A program made the position numbers and the translations under genes. Below, piece by piece: positions 18,831 through 28,966 of a DNA stretch of 64,000 nucleotides. Location of the stretch: assembly GCF_024169515.1 (NCBI RefSeq), contig NZ_JAMKCQ010000001.1:3906001-3970000 (forward strand). Reading direction: 5' to 3'. The notes below the pieces were generated by a model. It made no database searches. It was not told where the DNA came from and was given only the letters and a program-made list of their open reading frames with translations. This DNA is from Erwinia aphidicola. GTDB lineage: Bacteria; Pseudomonadota; Gammaproteobacteria; Enterobacterales; Enterobacteriaceae. The stretch's first letter is position 1. Every line of letters begins with the position of its first letter.

Positions 18831-20020
18831 CAGATTTCTCCCTTCGCGGTCAGAATGTCATGCACGGTGAAAATATCTTTATCGCCACGGCCGGAGAGGT
18901 TGACCACCAGCAGCTGCTCTTTCTCAGGGTCGGCTTTCATCATCTTCAGGGCATGAGCCAGCGCGTGGGAAGATTCCAGCGCCGGGATAATCCCTTCGCT
19001 GCGGCACAGCGTTTTGAACGCATCCATCGCTTCGTCGTCGGTGATCGAGACGTATTCAGCGCGGCCAATGCTGTTCAGATAAGCGTGCTGCGGTCCGACG
19101 GAGGGGAAATCCAGACCGGCGGAGATGGAATAAGACTCTTCAATCTGACCGTCTGCGGTCTGCATCATTGGCGACTTCATACCGAAGTAGATGCCGACGC
19201 GGCCATGCTTGAGTGGCGCACCGTGTTCACCGCTTTCAATACCGTGGCCAGCAGGCTCGACGCCGATCAGGCCGACGCTGCTCTCATCAATAAAGTCGGC
19301 AAACATGCCGATGGCGTTCGACCCGCCGCCGACGCAGGCGATGACGGCATCCGGCAGGCGGCCCTCTTTCTCCAGGATCTGCGCTTTCGTTTCTTCGCCG
19401 ATCATGCGCTGGAACTCGCGCACAATGGTCGGGAACGGGTGTGGACCAGCGGCAGTACCGAGCATATAGTGCGCGGTTTCATAGCTGCCTGACCAGTCGC
19501 GCAGCGCTTCGTTACAGGCATCTTTCAGCGTGGCAGAGCCGCTGTGCACCGGGATCACTTCCGCGCCCATCAGCTTCATACGGAACACGTTTGGCGACTG
19601 GCGCTCAATATCTTTCGCACCCATGTAAATGCGGCACTTCAGGCCCAGCAGGGCGCTGGCGAGGGCCGAGGCAACCCCGTGCTGACCAGCCCCGGTTTCA
19701 GCAATGATTTCGTTTTTACCCATGCGTTTTGCCAGCAGCGCCTGACCGAGTACCTGGTTAGTTTTGTGCGCGCCGCCGTGCAGCAGATCTTCTCGCTTCA
19801 GGTACAGGCGAGTTTGGGTGCCTTTGGTGAGATTCTTACACAGCGTCAGCGCCGTTGGGCGCCCCGCATAGTTCTTCAGCAGGTCGGTAAATTCAGCCTG
19901 GAATTCCGGGTCGCTTTGGGCGCTGATAAAGGCGTCTTCCAGCTGTTCCAGAGCCGGCATCAGGATCTGCGGCACGTACATGCCACCAAACTCACCAAAA
20001 TAGGGATTTAACTTAGTCAT
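18830..20020 (-). CDS. trpB: Tryptophan synthase beta chain
   Basis: TrpB is the pyridoxal-phosphate enzyme that joins indole and serine to make tryptophan. It has 396 residues, close to E. coli's 397. The PLP lysine lies in [11 protein letters not shown] (near residue 87), the catalytic Glu in AETGAGQHG, and the phosphate cradle is [12 protein letters not shown]. It follows trpCF after 16 bases and overlaps trpA by one base. Confidence 0.98.
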   Translation of the reverse strand: MTKLNPYFGEFGGMYVPQILMPALEQLEDAFISAQSDPEFQAEFTDLLKNYAGRPTALTLCKNLTKGTQTRLYLKREDLLHGGAHKTNQVLGQALLAKRMGKNEIIAETGAGQHGVASALASALLGLKCRIYMGAKDIERQSPNVFRMKLMGAEVIPVHSGSATLKDACNEALRDWSGSYETAHYMLGTAAGPHPFPTIVREFQRMIGEETKAQILEKEGRLPDAVIACVGGGSNAIGMFADFIDESSVGLIGVEPAGHGIESGEHGAPLKHGRVGIYFGMKSPMMQTADGQIEESYSISAGLDFPSVGPQHAYLNSIGRAEYVSITDDEAMDAFKTLCRSEGIIPALESSHALAHALKMMKADPEKEQLLVVNLSGRGDKDIFTVHDILTAKGEI

Positions 20021-20036
20021 GATCGCTTCTCTTATA

Positions 20037-21398
20037 TCAGTAGGCTTTCAGCGTCTGAAACACTGAAGCAATTTTACCGGCATCCTTAATTCCGGGGGCA
20101 CTCTCCACGCCGGAATTAAAGTCGAGGCCTGCACAGCCGAGCTGTGCGGCCTGAACGCAGTTATCCGCCCCGAGACCACCGGCCAGCAGCACGTTATCGA
20201 GTTTCTCACCCTGCAACAGCTGCCAGTTAAACTGCTGGCCGCTGCCGCCATTGCCGTTATCAAACACATAGCGGTCAACGTGTGGCCAGTCGCGGACGGG
20301 CAGGCTGGAACCTATGCTGAAGGCTTTCCAGATCTTTACGCTGTCCGGAAGTTCTGCGCGCAGCTGACTAACAAATTCGCGATCTTCCTCACCGTGCAGC
20401 TGTACGGCAAACAGCTTCAGCTGCTGCGCTTTAGTGACAATGTCACTGATGCTGTTATTACGGAATACGCCAACATATTTTAGCGCGCCGCCCGCCATCA
20501 CGGCCGCGGCCTGAGCGCTGTCGATTTTACGCGGTGAACCTTCTGCAAAGATCAGCCCGCCATAATTCGCGCCGGACTCCAGCGCGCAGCGGGCGTCTTC
20601 GGCGCGCGTCAGTCCGCACACCTTATTGTCACCAAGGATCACCCGGCGCACGGCGGCGGTGAGGTCCTCTTCTGACATCAGGGCAGAGCCAATCAGGAAA
20701 CCGTTGGCGAAGTGGCTAAGCTCGCGTACCTGCGCGTAACTGTTAATGCCGGACTCGCTGATCACCGTCACCCCGTGCGCCACTTTCGGCGCCAGGCGGC
20801 GGGTGCGGTCCAGATCGATAGAGAGATCGCGCAGGTCGCGGTTATTAATGCCGACCACCTTCGCGCCCAGCGCGGTGGCGCGTTCCAGCTCTTCATTACT
20901 GATCACTTCGGTCAGCACGCCCATCTGCAGGCTATGCGCCACGGCAGAGAGCTGGCGATACTGCTCGTCGTCGAGCACCGACAGCATCAGCAAAATGGCA
21001 TCGGCCTGGTGATAGCGCGCCAGATAGATCTGATAAGGGTCGATAATAAAGTCTTTGCACAGCACCGGCTGGGTCACGGCTTTGCTGACAATCGGCAGAA
21101 AATCAAAGCTTCCCTGGAAGTACTTCTCGTCAGTCAGCACTGAAATCGCCGAGGCATAATGCTGGTAGACGCCAGCGATAACCGCCGGGTCAAAGTCTTC
21201 ACGGATCAGACCCTTCGACGGGGAGGCTTTTTTGCACTCCAGAATAAACACGGTGCGGGCGCCCTGTAGCGCATGATAAAAGCCGCGCGTTGAGGGGACG
21301 ATCTCATTCTGGAAGGTGGCCAGGGGCTGCTGCTGCTGGCGCTCTGCCAGCCAGATAGCTTTATCCTGGACGATTTTATTCAGTACGGTTTCCTGCAT
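20037..21398 (-). CDS. trpCF: Fused indole-3-glycerol phosphate synthase / phosphoribosylanthranilate isomerase
   Basis: This bifunctional enzyme catalyses two consecutive steps of tryptophan synthesis. It has 453 residues. The N-terminal IGPS barrel (about residues 1-255) has [26 protein letters not shown] and VVGINNRDL. The C-terminal PRAI barrel (about 256-453) starts [10 protein letters not shown] and ends with [11 protein letters not shown] and [12 protein letters not shown]. The C-F fusion is typical of enteric bacteria. It is two bases from the trpD stop. Confidence 0.97.
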   Translation of the reverse strand: MQETVLNKIVQDKAIWLAERQQQQPLATFQNEIVPSTRGFYHALQGARTVFILECKKASPSKGLIREDFDPAVIAGVYQHYASAISVLTDEKYFQGSFDFLPIVSKAVTQPVLCKDFIIDPYQIYLARYHQADAILLMLSVLDDEQYRQLSAVAHSLQMGVLTEVISNEELERATALGAKVVGINNRDLRDLSIDLDRTRRLAPKVAHGVTVISESGINSYAQVRELSHFANGFLIGSALMSEEDLTAAVRRVILGDNKVCGLTRAEDARCALESGANYGGLIFAEGSPRKIDSAQAAAVMAGGALKYVGVFRNNSISDIVTKAQQLKLFAVQLHGEEDREFVSQLRAELPDSVKIWKAFSIGSSLPVRDWPHVDRYVFDNGNGGSGQQFNWQLLQGEKLDNVLLAGGLGADNCVQAAQLGCAGLDFNSGVESAPGIKDAGKIASVFQTLKAY

Positions 21399-21400
21399 GA

Positions 21401-22399
21401 TTATCTCCTTGCTGCCAGGGCGACAACCTGCTCGTAAGCACGGCCGCTGCGGATGGTTTCCAGCGCCTGCTGAGCATTTTGTCGCAAATCTTCATGGCCA
21501 AAAATTTTCAGCAACAGGGCGACGTTGGCCGCCACGGCTTCTTCATGAGCCAGCTCGCCATTACCCTGGAGTAAACGCGCCAGAATGTCACGATTTTCTT
21601 CCGGCGTGCCCCCGGCCAGCGCCTCCTGCGGATGGCTGCTCAGACCAAAGTCCTCCGCCGTCAGCTGGTAGCTGGTGATGTCACCGTCGCGCAGCTCCGC
21701 CACGTGGGTTGCGCTGTGCAGCGCCACTTCATCCATGCCGCCACCGTGCACTACGGCAGCGCGCTGATAGCCCAGCACTTTTAGCGTTTGCGCTACCGGC
21801 AGCACCAGCTCCGGGCTGTAAACGCCAATCACCGCCAGCGGCGGACGCGCCGGGTTGATCAGCGGGCCGAGCACGTTAAAGATAGTGCGGGTTTTCAGCT
21901 CTTTACGTACCGGCATCGCATGGCGGAATCCGCTGTGGTACTGCGGCGCAAACAGGAAGCAGACATTAAGATCGTCCAGCGCCTGGCGTGCTTTCTCCGC
22001 CGGAAGATCCAGGCTGATGCCAAAGGCTGCCAGCAAATCTGAAGAACCGGATTTACTCGAAACGCTGCGGTTGCCGTGCTTGGCAACCTTCAGGCCGCAG
22101 GCCGAGGCGACAAACGCGCTGGCGGTCGAGATGTTAATGCTGTTGCTGCCGTCACCGCCGGTACCGACGATATCGGCAAATGCGTAGTCGGGGCGCGGAA
22201 AGGGTTTGGCATCTTCCAGCAGGGCGGTCGCGGCCCCGGCAATCTCCTGCGGCTGCTCACCGCGTACTTTCATCGCAATCAGTGCACCTGCCAGCTGGGT
22301 AGGTTCCAGCTGCCCGGTGATAATCGCCGAAAACAGCTGGTGGCTCTCAGCCTGCGTCAGGATCTCAGCCTGAAAGAGTTTTTCCAGAATAGTGTGCAT
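21401..22399 (-). CDS. trpD: Anthranilate phosphoribosyltransferase (not fused to TrpG)
   Basis: TrpD transfers phosphoribose from PRPP to anthranilate. The product has 332 residues and is only the transferase domain, whereas E. coli TrpD (531 residues) is fused to the TrpG amidotransferase. Motifs visible are [16 protein letters not shown] for PRPP binding, [15 protein letters not shown], and [11 protein letters not shown]. The ATG lies 15 bases after the trpG stop. Separate trpG and trpD genes are known from Serratia and other enterobacteria. Confidence 0.97.
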   Translation of the reverse strand: MHTILEKLFQAEILTQAESHQLFSAIITGQLEPTQLAGALIAMKVRGEQPQEIAGAATALLEDAKPFPRPDYAFADIVGTGGDGSNSINISTASAFVASACGLKVAKHGNRSVSSKSGSSDLLAAFGISLDLPAEKARQALDDLNVCFLFAPQYHSGFRHAMPVRKELKTRTIFNVLGPLINPARPPLAVIGVYSPELVLPVAQTLKVLGYQRAAVVHGGGMDEVALHSATHVAELRDGDITSYQLTAEDFGLSSHPQEALAGGTPEENRDILARLLQGNGELAHEEAVAANVALLLKIFGHEDLRQNAQQALETIRSGRAYEQVVALAARR

Positions 22400-22414
22400 C
22401 TTGTAACTCCTTGA

Positions 22415-22993
22415 TTACGCCAGCGCCCAGGCGAGGGTTTGTTCCAGCAGGCGTGCCCCCTGGGTGGTAAGAATCGATTCCGGATGGAACTGGTAACCGC
22501 AGACGCGGTTGGCGTCGTCGCGCACGGCCATCACCATGCCGTTAAAGGTGGCGTTCACCGTCAGCCCGGCAGGAATGTTGCTGCCTACCAGCGAGTGGTA
22601 GCGGGCTACCGGCAGCGGGTTGCTCAGACCGGCGAACATGCCCTGATCGTCATGGGTTATCGCAGACGCTTTACCGTGCAGGATTTCGCCGGCCTGACCG
22701 ACGTGACCACCGTAGGCTTCCACGATGGCCTGGTGGCCCAGGCAGATGCCGATAATCGGCAGGCGGCCGCGTAACGCGAGCAGCAGCTCCGGCATACAGC
22801 CGGCTTCTGACGGCGCGCCCGGGCCTGGCGACAGCATCAGTACCGGATTTTCCATCTGTTGCAGGCGCTCAATCAGCGTCTGCGCCGGAACATTGTTACG
22901 GTAGACCATCACGTTATGGCCGAAGGTGCGTAACTGGTCGACGAGGTTATAGGTAAAAGAGTCGAAGTTATCGAGCAGCAGAATATCGGCCAT
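22415..22993 (-). CDS. trpG: Anthranilate synthase component II (glutamine amidotransferase), stand-alone
   Basis: TrpG releases ammonia from glutamine for TrpE. It is a 192-residue class I glutamine amidotransferase with the nucleophilic Cys in [17 protein letters not shown] (near residue 84) and the His-Glu pair in [11 protein letters not shown] near the C-terminus. The oxyanion motif [12 protein letters not shown] is also visible. The ATG overlaps the trpE stop (TGATG), ensuring equal synthesis of the two synthase subunits. It ends TLAWALA with a genuine stop, so it is not a broken fusion. Confidence 0.97.
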   Translation of the reverse strand: MADILLLDNFDSFTYNLVDQLRTFGHNVMVYRNNVPAQTLIERLQQMENPVLMLSPGPGAPSEAGCMPELLLALRGRLPIIGICLGHQAIVEAYGGHVGQAGEILHGKASAITHDDQGMFAGLSNPLPVARYHSLVGSNIPAGLTVNATFNGMVMAVRDDANRVCGYQFHPESILTTQGARLLEQTLAWALA

Positions 22994-24555
22994 CAGAAAA
23001 TCTCCTTGCAGTGATGAGCAGTGGCAATGGCGCGCAGAACCGCACGCGCTTTGTTGCGGCTTTCATCCGCTTCCGCCTGCGGATTGGAGTCAAGAACCAC
23101 GCCGGCACCGGCCTGTACGGTTGCCACGCCATCTTCAACATAGGCGGAGCGGATTACGATGCAGGTATCCAGATCCCCGCTGGCGGTAAAGTAGCCCACG
23201 GCGCCGCCGTAACTGCCGCGTCGCGTCCCCTCGGCTTTGGCAATCAGCTGCATGGCGCGTACTTTCGGCGCGCCGCTCAGGGTGCCCATATTCATACAGG
23301 CGCGGTAGGCGTGCAGCACGTCGATATCGTTACGCAGCTGGCCGACCACGCGTGAGACAAGGTGCATCACGAAGGTGTAGCGGTCCACTTTGGTTAAATC
23401 CGCGACATAGCGGGTGCCCGGCTGGCAGATACGCGCCAGGTCGTTGCGCGCCAGGTCAACCAGCATCAGGTGTTCAGCCATCTCTTTATGATCGGTACGC
23501 ATCTCAAGCTCGATACGGCTGTCGAGATCACGGTCCAGCGAACCATCCGCATGACGTCCGCGCGGGCGGGTTCCGGCAATCGGATAGATTTCAATCTGGT
23601 TGCTGCGCGCGTCATATTTCAGCGAGCTTTCCGGTGAGGCACCGAACAGGCTGAAGTGGCGATCCTGCATAAAGAACATATACGGGCTGGGATTGCTGTT
23701 CTTCAGCGTGTCATAGGCGGCCAGCGGCGACGGGCACGGCAGGGAGAAGCGGCGCGACGGCACCACCTGGAAGATCTCGCCGACGCGGATCGCTTCCTGC
23801 ATTTCGCGCACCACCGCGCAGTAGTCTTCATCACTCTGGCTGATGCTCAGGCTCATGCTTTCCACTTTCTGCACGGGCAGCGGCGTGGCAGCCTGCTGCA
23901 TCTGACTGTGCAGCTGTTCGATGCGGCTTTGCAGGCGCATAAACTCGGACGGCTGGTGCGTGAACAGGCTGGCCTGCAGGCGTGCGCTCTGCGTCTGATG
24001 GTCGATTACCAGCAGGGTTTCAGCGAGGTAAAAACAGTAATCCGGGCAGCGCTGTTCGTTTTTCAGCGCCGGCAGCGCTTCGAAACCGGCAACCAGGTCG
24101 TAAGCGAACAGGCCGCCCAGCAGCACCGCTTCGCGCTCTTCTGCCGGTGCATTCACCAACTGTGGGATCAGGCGCAGCGCGTCAAATACCGACAAAGCGC
24201 GCAGGTTGGAATCTTCATCCTGGATTTCAGCATTAACGGGAAATACCAGCTCACGCCCGTCCGGACGCACGTGGTTCTCAACGCTGGCGGGCAGGGCAGC
24301 ATCCAGCAGCGGTAGCAGAGCACGGCCATTTTCCGACAGCGCCTGCACCTGCACGCGATTATCCAGCGCGCTGAGACGCAGGGCGCTGTCAACAATCAGC
24401 AGGCTTTTCAGGTTGCATTTGCTGTCGACGTCGGCTGATTCCAGCAGCAGGGTTTCAGTGCGCGCCGCGCAAAGCTGATGAAAGACCGCAGCGGGATCTT
24501 CACGATAAGGTGCGTTGCCGGTAATCAACTTCACTGTAGGTTTGGCATTTTGCAT
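22993..24555 (-). CDS. trpE: Anthranilate synthase component I
   Basis: TrpE converts chorismate plus ammonia to anthranilate, the first committed step, and is feedback-inhibited by tryptophan. It has 520 residues, as in E. coli. The inhibitor-site motif [11 protein letters not shown] lies near residue 35. Catalytic core motifs include [41 protein letters not shown] and [16 protein letters not shown]. It is the first structural gene after the trpL attenuator. Confidence 0.98.
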   Translation of the reverse strand: MQNAKPTVKLITGNAPYREDPAAVFHQLCAARTETLLLESADVDSKCNLKSLLIVDSALRLSALDNRVQVQALSENGRALLPLLDAALPASVENHVRPDGRELVFPVNAEIQDEDSNLRALSVFDALRLIPQLVNAPAEEREAVLLGGLFAYDLVAGFEALPALKNEQRCPDYCFYLAETLLVIDHQTQSARLQASLFTHQPSEFMRLQSRIEQLHSQMQQAATPLPVQKVESMSLSISQSDEDYCAVVREMQEAIRVGEIFQVVPSRRFSLPCPSPLAAYDTLKNSNPSPYMFFMQDRHFSLFGASPESSLKYDARSNQIEIYPIAGTRPRGRHADGSLDRDLDSRIELEMRTDHKEMAEHLMLVDLARNDLARICQPGTRYVADLTKVDRYTFVMHLVSRVVGQLRNDIDVLHAYRACMNMGTLSGAPKVRAMQLIAKAEGTRRGSYGGAVGYFTASGDLDTCIVIRSAYVEDGVATVQAGAGVVLDSNPQAEADESRNKARAVLRAIATAHHCKEIF

Positions 24556-24578
24556 GTGATGTTCTCTGTTTTTTGCTC

Positions 24579-24605
24579 AAAAAAAAGCCCGCGGTAGGCG
24601 GGCTT
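24579..24605 (-). terminator. trp attenuator (leader terminator)
   Basis: On the minus strand the leader RNA forms AAGCCCGC / GCGGGCTT around a five-base loop, followed directly by a run of eight U (24579-24586). It lies between trpL and trpE. Together with the tandem Trp codons of trpL this is a standard trp attenuation system. Confidence 0.93.
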
Positions 24606-24650
24606 AAGTATCTGCACTGCGTATTAACCGTGCATGACAGCTTCGCCCGT

Positions 24651-24701
24651 TCAGGGTGAAGTGTGCCACCAACCAGTCATCAGAGAGAATGAATACGTCA
24701 T
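24651..24701 (-). CDS. trpL: trp operon leader peptide TrpL
   Basis: This 16-codon open frame reads MTYSFSLMTGWWHTSP and stops at TGA. Two adjacent Trp codons followed by His-Thr-Ser match the logic of E. coli TrpL (GWWRTS). An AGGTG site lies upstream of the ATG. An internal ATG at codon 8 could give a 9-residue version. Stalling at the Trp codons would favour the antiterminator and open the operon. It is too short for usual gene finders but well supported by context. Confidence 0.92.
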   Translation of the reverse strand: MTYSFSLMTGWWHTSP

Positions 24702-24727
24702 GATACAGACACCTTTGCTTGTGAACT

Positions 24728-24764
24728 TGCGTACTAGTTAACTGGTTCGCGGCAAAAAAGTCAA
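24728..24764 (-). promoter_or_regulatory. trp promoter and TrpR operator
   Basis: On the minus strand a -35 TTGACT (24759-24764) and a -10 TTAACT (24736-24741) are separated by 17 bases. The operator at 24728-24748 reads GAACCAGTTAACTAGTACGC(A), one base different from the E. coli trp operator and centred on the -10 element. This gives repression by tryptophan-bound TrpR. The divergent rnm start is about 70 bases away. Confidence 0.93.
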
Positions 24765-24834
24765 TACTCTTTTTCCCTCAGTGGCAAATGTCGGTATCAT
24801 GCTGCGATACTTCCCCGCGTTTTCCGGAGCCGTT

Positions 24835-25710
24835 TTGACAGCAGTCGCCACCTCAGTCAGTTCTTTCCCTATTTACGATCTCCACAGCCACACTCGCGCT
24901 TCCGATGGTCTTTTGACCCCGGAGCAGCTGGTATTGCGGGCAGTAGAGCACCGTGTGGGCGTGCTGGCCATTACCGACCATGACACCACCGCAGGTATTT
25001 CAGCCGCGCGTGAGGCGATTGCTCAGCATCAATTGCCACTCCAGCTGATTAACGGTGTGGAAATCTCCACCCTGTGGGAAAACCACGAAATCCATATTGT
25101 TGGCTTGGGAATTGATATCGATCACCCGGTGATGGTGGCGTTTCTGGCGCAGCAGGCCGAGCGGCGCCTGGCGCGGGCGCAGCTGATTGCTGAGCGGCTG
25201 GAGAAGGCGCATATTCCCGGCGCGCTTGAGGGGGCGCTGGCGCTGGCCGAAGGCGGGGCGATTACCCGTGGTCACTTCGCCCGTTTTCTTATCGCGCAGG
25301 GCAAAGCAGACAACATGCAGCAGGTATTCAAAAACTACCTGGCGCGTGGCAAAACCGGCTATGCGCCGCCACAGTGGTGTACAATTAAACAAGCTATTGA
25401 TGCTATTCATCATTCTGGCGGCCGTAGCGTGCTTGCCCATCCGGCGCGTTACGGGCTGTCGGCTAAGTGGCTGAAGCGCCTGCTGGCGCATTTCAGCGAG
25501 CAGGGTGGCGAAGCGATGGAAGTGGCGCAGTGCCAGCAGGCTCCGAACGAGCGCAGCCAGCTGGCGCGCTATGCACAGGATTATCAGCTGGCGGCGTCGC
25601 AGGGGTCTGACTTCCATCAGCCCTGTCCCTGGATTGAGCTGGGGAAAAAATTATGGCTACCTGGCGGTGTTGAAGCCGTGTGGCTAAGATTTCCTGAAAT
25701 CGCACAATGA
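24835..25710 (+). CDS. rnm: 5'-3' exoribonuclease Rnm (RNase AM, YciV; PHP domain)
   Basis: Rnm is a PHP-family metal-dependent 5'-3' exoribonuclease that matures rRNA 5' ends and acts on short RNAs and pAp in E. coli. The metal-binding motifs are visible: YDLHSHTRASDG at the start, ITDHDTT, GVEIST, NHEIHIVGLGID, VLAHPARYG and GSDFHQPCPWIELG. I prefer the TTG at 24835 because GGAG lies five bases upstream and the length (291) is close to E. coli's 293. In-frame ATG 24799 or GTG 24781 would add 12 or 18 residues. It is divergent from the trp operon. Confidence 0.88.
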   Translation: MTAVATSVSSFPIYDLHSHTRASDGLLTPEQLVLRAVEHRVGVLAITDHDTTAGISAAREAIAQHQLPLQLINGVEISTLWENHEIHIVGLGIDIDHPVMVAFLAQQAERRLARAQLIAERLEKAHIPGALEGALALAEGGAITRGHFARFLIAQGKADNMQQVFKNYLARGKTGYAPPQWCTIKQAIDAIHHSGGRSVLAHPARYGLSAKWLKRLLAHFSEQGGEAMEVAQCQQAPNERSQLARYAQDYQLAASQGSDFHQPCPWIELGKKLWLPGGVEAVWLRFPEIAQ

Positions 25711-25743
25711 ACCCGCGCAGAAAGCGCAGGTGAGAGGTTAGTT

Positions 25744-26364
25744 ATGAGTCAATTTTTCTATATTCACCCGGATAATCCCCAGCCGCGCCTGATCAAGCAG
25801 GCGGTGGAGATGTTGAACAAAGGCAGCGTCATCGTGTATCCCACCGATTCCGGTTATGCGCTGGGCTGCAAGCTGGAAGATAAGAACGCGATGGAGCGTA
25901 TCTGCCGCATCCGTCAGCTGGATGGTAACCACAACTTTACCCTGATGTGCCGCGATCTGTCTGAGCTGTCTACCTATGCTCACGTAGACAACACGGCATT
26001 TCGCCTGATCAAAAACAACACGCCGGGCAACTACACTTTTATACTCAAGGCGACCAAAGAAGTGCCGCGTCGTCTGATGAGCGAAAAGCGTAAAACCATC
26101 GGCCTGCGCGTGCCGTCTAACCCCATTGCGCTGGCGCTGCTGGAAGCGCTGAATGAGCCGATGATGTCGACGTCGCTGATGCTGCCCGGCAATGACTTCA
26201 CCGAGTCGGATCCGGAAGCTATTCAGGATGAGATCGGCAAAATTGTCGACCTGATTATACACGGCGGTTATCTTGGGCAGCAGCCGACGACCGTTATCGA
26301 TTTAACGGAAAATACGCCGGAAGTGATCCGTGAAGGCGTGGGCGATATTCAACCCTTCCTTTAA
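25744..26364 (+). CDS. yciO: YrdC/Sua5-like domain protein YciO
   Basis: This 206-residue protein has the YrdC fold of threonylcarbamoyl-AMP synthases (TsaC/Sua5). E. coli YciO has the same length, and its contribution to tRNA t6A formation is considered minor or absent. Conserved features are VYPTDSGYALGC near the N-terminus, KxRICRIRQLDGNHNFTLMC, the PGNYTFILKATKEVPR loop and TIGLRVPSNP. It follows rnm by 33 bases with a good ribosome site (GAGAGGTTAGTT), as in E. coli, and ends at a terminator. Confidence 0.95.
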   Translation: MSQFFYIHPDNPQPRLIKQAVEMLNKGSVIVYPTDSGYALGCKLEDKNAMERICRIRQLDGNHNFTLMCRDLSELSTYAHVDNTAFRLIKNNTPGNYTFILKATKEVPRRLMSEKRKTIGLRVPSNPIALALLEALNEPMMSTSLMLPGNDFTESDPEAIQDEIGKIVDLIIHGGYLGQQPTTVIDLTENTPEVIREGVGDIQPFL

Positions 26365-26371
26365 GTACAAT

Positions 26372-26405
26372 TAACAGGCTCTGAAGCGTGAGCCTGTTAT
26401 TATTT
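26372..26405 (+). terminator. Terminator of yciO
   Basis: The ten-base stem TAACAGGCTC / GAGCCTGTTA has an eight-base loop and is followed by TTATTTAT. It lies eight bases after the yciO stop. It may also serve the convergent lipoprotein gene. Confidence 0.85.
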
Positions 26406-26419
26406 ATCGTTTAGTGTTA

Positions 26420-27046
26420 TCACGATGTAGATTTTTCCAGCCACTCTTTAAAATCCTGATACGGAATATACAGCGAGACATCCTTAAGCGGAACTGGAGA
26501 TTTCTTCGGTCGTTTTAACTCATTCGTAAAGCCAATAATGACGCCGCCGATGGTATCATCGCTGTTATAAACGGCGCCGCCGGACATCCCTTTCACCACG
26601 CCGGCATTCGATGCCATTGCCACGCACGGGCGCTTATTCCACTCATTACGTATCCCGGTCAGCGTGAGATTAACGCCGGATGATTCAACCGGCATGGCGG
26701 AAATAAAGCTGTAACCGTACATTTTAACCGACTCGCCGATTGCGCCATCGCGGAATTTCGGCAGGGTTTTAATGTCGTTCTTGTGGTAGATAATCGCGAG
26801 GTCGCAGTAAGGGTGGTAGGCCTTTACCTTCTGCACGGAGAGCTTGGCCACGTGCGCCGCAGTCAGGCTGTACTCAGGAGTGATAGGAATGCTGGTGCCG
26901 AGCGAACCGATACCGAGGACGGTCGGAATGCCGGTAAAATTCATATCTACACGTTTCATAGCTTCGCTGCTGTAGTCATATTTGCCTACAGAGCAGCCGC
27001 TCAGTATTAGCATAGCCAATACCGGCAGGGTCATTTTAATTTTCAT
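26420..27046 (-). CDS. Lipoprotein with trypsin/V8-like serine protease domain
   Basis: The 208-residue product starts with a lipoprotein signal ending LILSGC (Cys18). A chymotrypsin-like fold is suggested by a complete triad in order: His65 in SLTAAHVA, Asp82 in YCDLAII and Ser155 in GMSGGAVY. The oxyanion GxSGG context fits V8/HtrA-like proteases. It ends with YIPYQDFKEWL. No PDZ domain is present. The ATG at 27046 is chosen because it begins the signal peptide; an upstream GTG at 27070 would spoil it. It has no counterpart here in E. coli and lies beside an AT-rich gap, suggesting acquisition. The substrate is unknown. Confidence 0.8.
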   Translation of the reverse strand: MKIKMTLPVLAMLILSGCSVGKYDYSSEAMKRVDMNFTGIPTVLGIGSLGTSIPITPEYSLTAAHVAKLSVQKVKAYHPYCDLAIIYHKNDIKTLPKFRDGAIGESVKMYGYSFISAMPVESSGVNLTLTGIRNEWNKRPCVAMASNAGVVKGMSGGAVYNSDDTIGGVIIGFTNELKRPKKSPVPLKDVSLYIPYQDFKEWLEKSTS

Positions 27047-28009
27047 AATTGTCACATTCTTGTCGGACACGTCAGTAAGATCCCTGGTGAGGAGTAATGA
27101 CGTGTAATGCCGATGCTGACTATTTATCAGCGTATTTTAATGGGAACTTACGCTCCCGATTCGTGCCAACGAAGAAAATAAATCAAAGAATTTGTGTTAC
27201 ACGATGAACGTGTATTTATAATATAAATTTAACAATCTATTTATATGGCGCTCTTCTGCCTGAGTGAATTCTACACAAACTTATTAGCCAGGCAAATTAA
27301 TTAAAGGTCAAAAAAGGTAAAAGTCTAAATCATCCAGCGTTAACTCAATCCACGATATTTATAAACTGACTATTTGATGTTGAAGCTAATGTATCTTTTA
27401 CACTAACTCTGCTTTGCAGCATAAAAAACTGTGCTGTAAAAATAAAATGGTGCTTAAGACCATGAAACTGCATAAATGCAGGTTAGCAATCTGGATTCGT
27501 TCAGCGATGCTGGAGTATTTGCTGGCAGCCTAACGCTGGGGCGGCCTGTAGCGCTGTTAGCCATACAGAAATATGCCCGGGCAAGTCGCTGTATTTACGC
27601 TAATTTCAGCAGAATGAGAATGAAGTATCATGCCTGAACTGATTAGCATTTAACGTCTTAAAACGATAAGCCACTGTTAAATCTTATCAATGCAAAATGA
27701 AATGATTTCAACCGTAAACGTGCGCAAACCGGTCTCAGCATGCCGTAACGGCAAAAGATGCTGCCTGTGCGCCTCGCGACAGGGATGTATTCATGCCGGT
27801 GCCAGACTGCGCTACACCAAATCAGCAAACTCCGGCTATAGCGTTATGATTGGCAAGGCAGATAGTGTAGAATGCGCTTCCCTGAAAAAGCGGGTCGCGA
27901 AACAGCATGGCTGCCTGGGGTAGCAGGCTGATATTCGTGCGAATCTCCACTTTGATGGCACCATCTTACCAATTAATGACGCCTGGGAAGGCGACACAGA
28001 GGTAGCTCC
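27047..28009. other. AT-rich gap upstream of rluB without convincing genes
   Basis: This 963-base stretch has an AT-rich first half (about 27120-27480) unlike the GC-richer neighbours. The second half approaches rluB; TAGAAT at 27868-27873 is a possible -10 for rluB. Two small open frames (27462-27533, 23 codons; 27690-27923, 77 codons) lack clear ribosome sites and recognisable features, so I do not call them genes. The gap may be a remnant of a horizontally acquired segment together with the protease gene. Confidence 0.5.
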
Positions 28010-28921
28010 ATGAGCGACAAGAGCGAAAAGTTACAGAAAGTATTAGCACGCGCCGGGCACGGTTCCCGTCGTGAAATCGAAACCATGATCTCCGCCGGGC
28101 GCGTCAGCGTTGACGGCAAGCTGGCCACGCTGGGTGACCGCGTTGAGCCAAGCGCATCTATGAAAATCCGCATCGACGGTCACGTTGTGCCGGTCAGCGA
28201 ATCCATCACTGAAGTCTGCCGCGTACTGGCTTATTATAAGCCGGAAGGCGAACTCTGCACGCGCAATGACCCGGAAGGGCGCCCGACGGTATTTGACCGT
28301 CTGCCAAAACTGCGCGGCGCGCGCTGGATTGCCGTTGGTCGTCTGGACGTTAACACCTGCGGTCTGCTGCTGTTCACCACCGACGGTGAGCTGGCTAACC
28401 GCCTGATGCACCCGAGCCGCGAAGTTGAGCGCGAATACGCCGTGCGCGTATTCGGCGCTGTCGACGACGATAAGATCAAACAGCTGAGCCGTGGTGTGCA
28501 GCTGGAAGATGGCCCGGCCGCGTTTAAAACGCTGAAGTTTACCGGTGGTGAAGGGATCAACCAGTGGTACAACGTTACGCTGACCGAAGGGCGTAACCGC
28601 GAAGTGCGCCGCCTGTGGGAAGCGGTTGGCGTGCAGGTCAGCCGTCTGATCCGCGTGCGTTACGGCGATATCGATCTGCCAAAAGGCCTGCCGCGCGGTG
28701 GCTGGACCGAGCTTGAGCTGGGGCCGACAAACTACCTGCGTGAGCTGGTGGGTCTGGATGCAGAAACCGTCAGCAAGGTCGCGGTGGAGAAAGATCGTCG
28801 TCGCACCAAGGCGAATCAGATCCGTCGCGCCGTTAAGCGCCATACTACGACGGCGAAAGCCAGCAAGCCAGGCAGCAATCGCCGCCCGACGAAGTCGTCC
28901 AAGCGCCAGCAGCAGGGCTAA
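28010..28921 (+). CDS. rluB: 23S rRNA pseudouridine(2605) synthase
   Basis: RluB converts U2605 of 23S rRNA to pseudouridine. It has 303 residues. An N-terminal S4 RNA-binding domain ([27 protein letters not shown], about residues 6-65) is followed by the RsuA-family catalytic domain with Asp113 in [11 protein letters not shown] and the [13 protein letters not shown] motif. A lysine/arginine/serine-rich tail (about residues 262-303) is typical of RluB. Strong GAGGTAGC site before the ATG. Terminator follows directly. Confidence 0.97.
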   Translation: MSDKSEKLQKVLARAGHGSRREIETMISAGRVSVDGKLATLGDRVEPSASMKIRIDGHVVPVSESITEVCRVLAYYKPEGELCTRNDPEGRPTVFDRLPKLRGARWIAVGRLDVNTCGLLLFTTDGELANRLMHPSREVEREYAVRVFGAVDDDKIKQLSRGVQLEDGPAAFKTLKFTGGEGINQWYNVTLTEGRNREVRRLWEAVGVQVSRLIRVRYGDIDLPKGLPRGGWTELELGPTNYLRELVGLDAETVSKVAVEKDRRRTKANQIRRAVKRHTTTAKASKPGSNRRPTKSSKRQQQG

Positions 28922-28932
28922 ACGACTGACAG

Positions 28933-28965
28933 GGGGCCGGGCATCATGCCCGGCCCCTTTTTTTT
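28933..28965. terminator. Terminator of rluB (convergent with btuR)
   Basis: The ten-base GC stem GGGGCCGGGC / GCCCGGCCCC with an ATCAT loop is followed by eight T on the plus strand. It ends two bases before the btuR stop. Confidence 0.93.
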
Positions 28966-28966
28966 C

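Noticed and set aside
27462..27533. 23-codon frame MKLHKCRLAIW... in the AT-rich gap, considered as a toxin of a type I system
   Set aside because: No Hok-like or other toxin features, no strong ribosome site and no visible antisense RNA promoter.
27690..27923. 77-codon frame upstream of rluB
   Set aside because: No ribosome site, cysteine- and arginine-rich random-looking composition, overlaps the likely rluB promoter.
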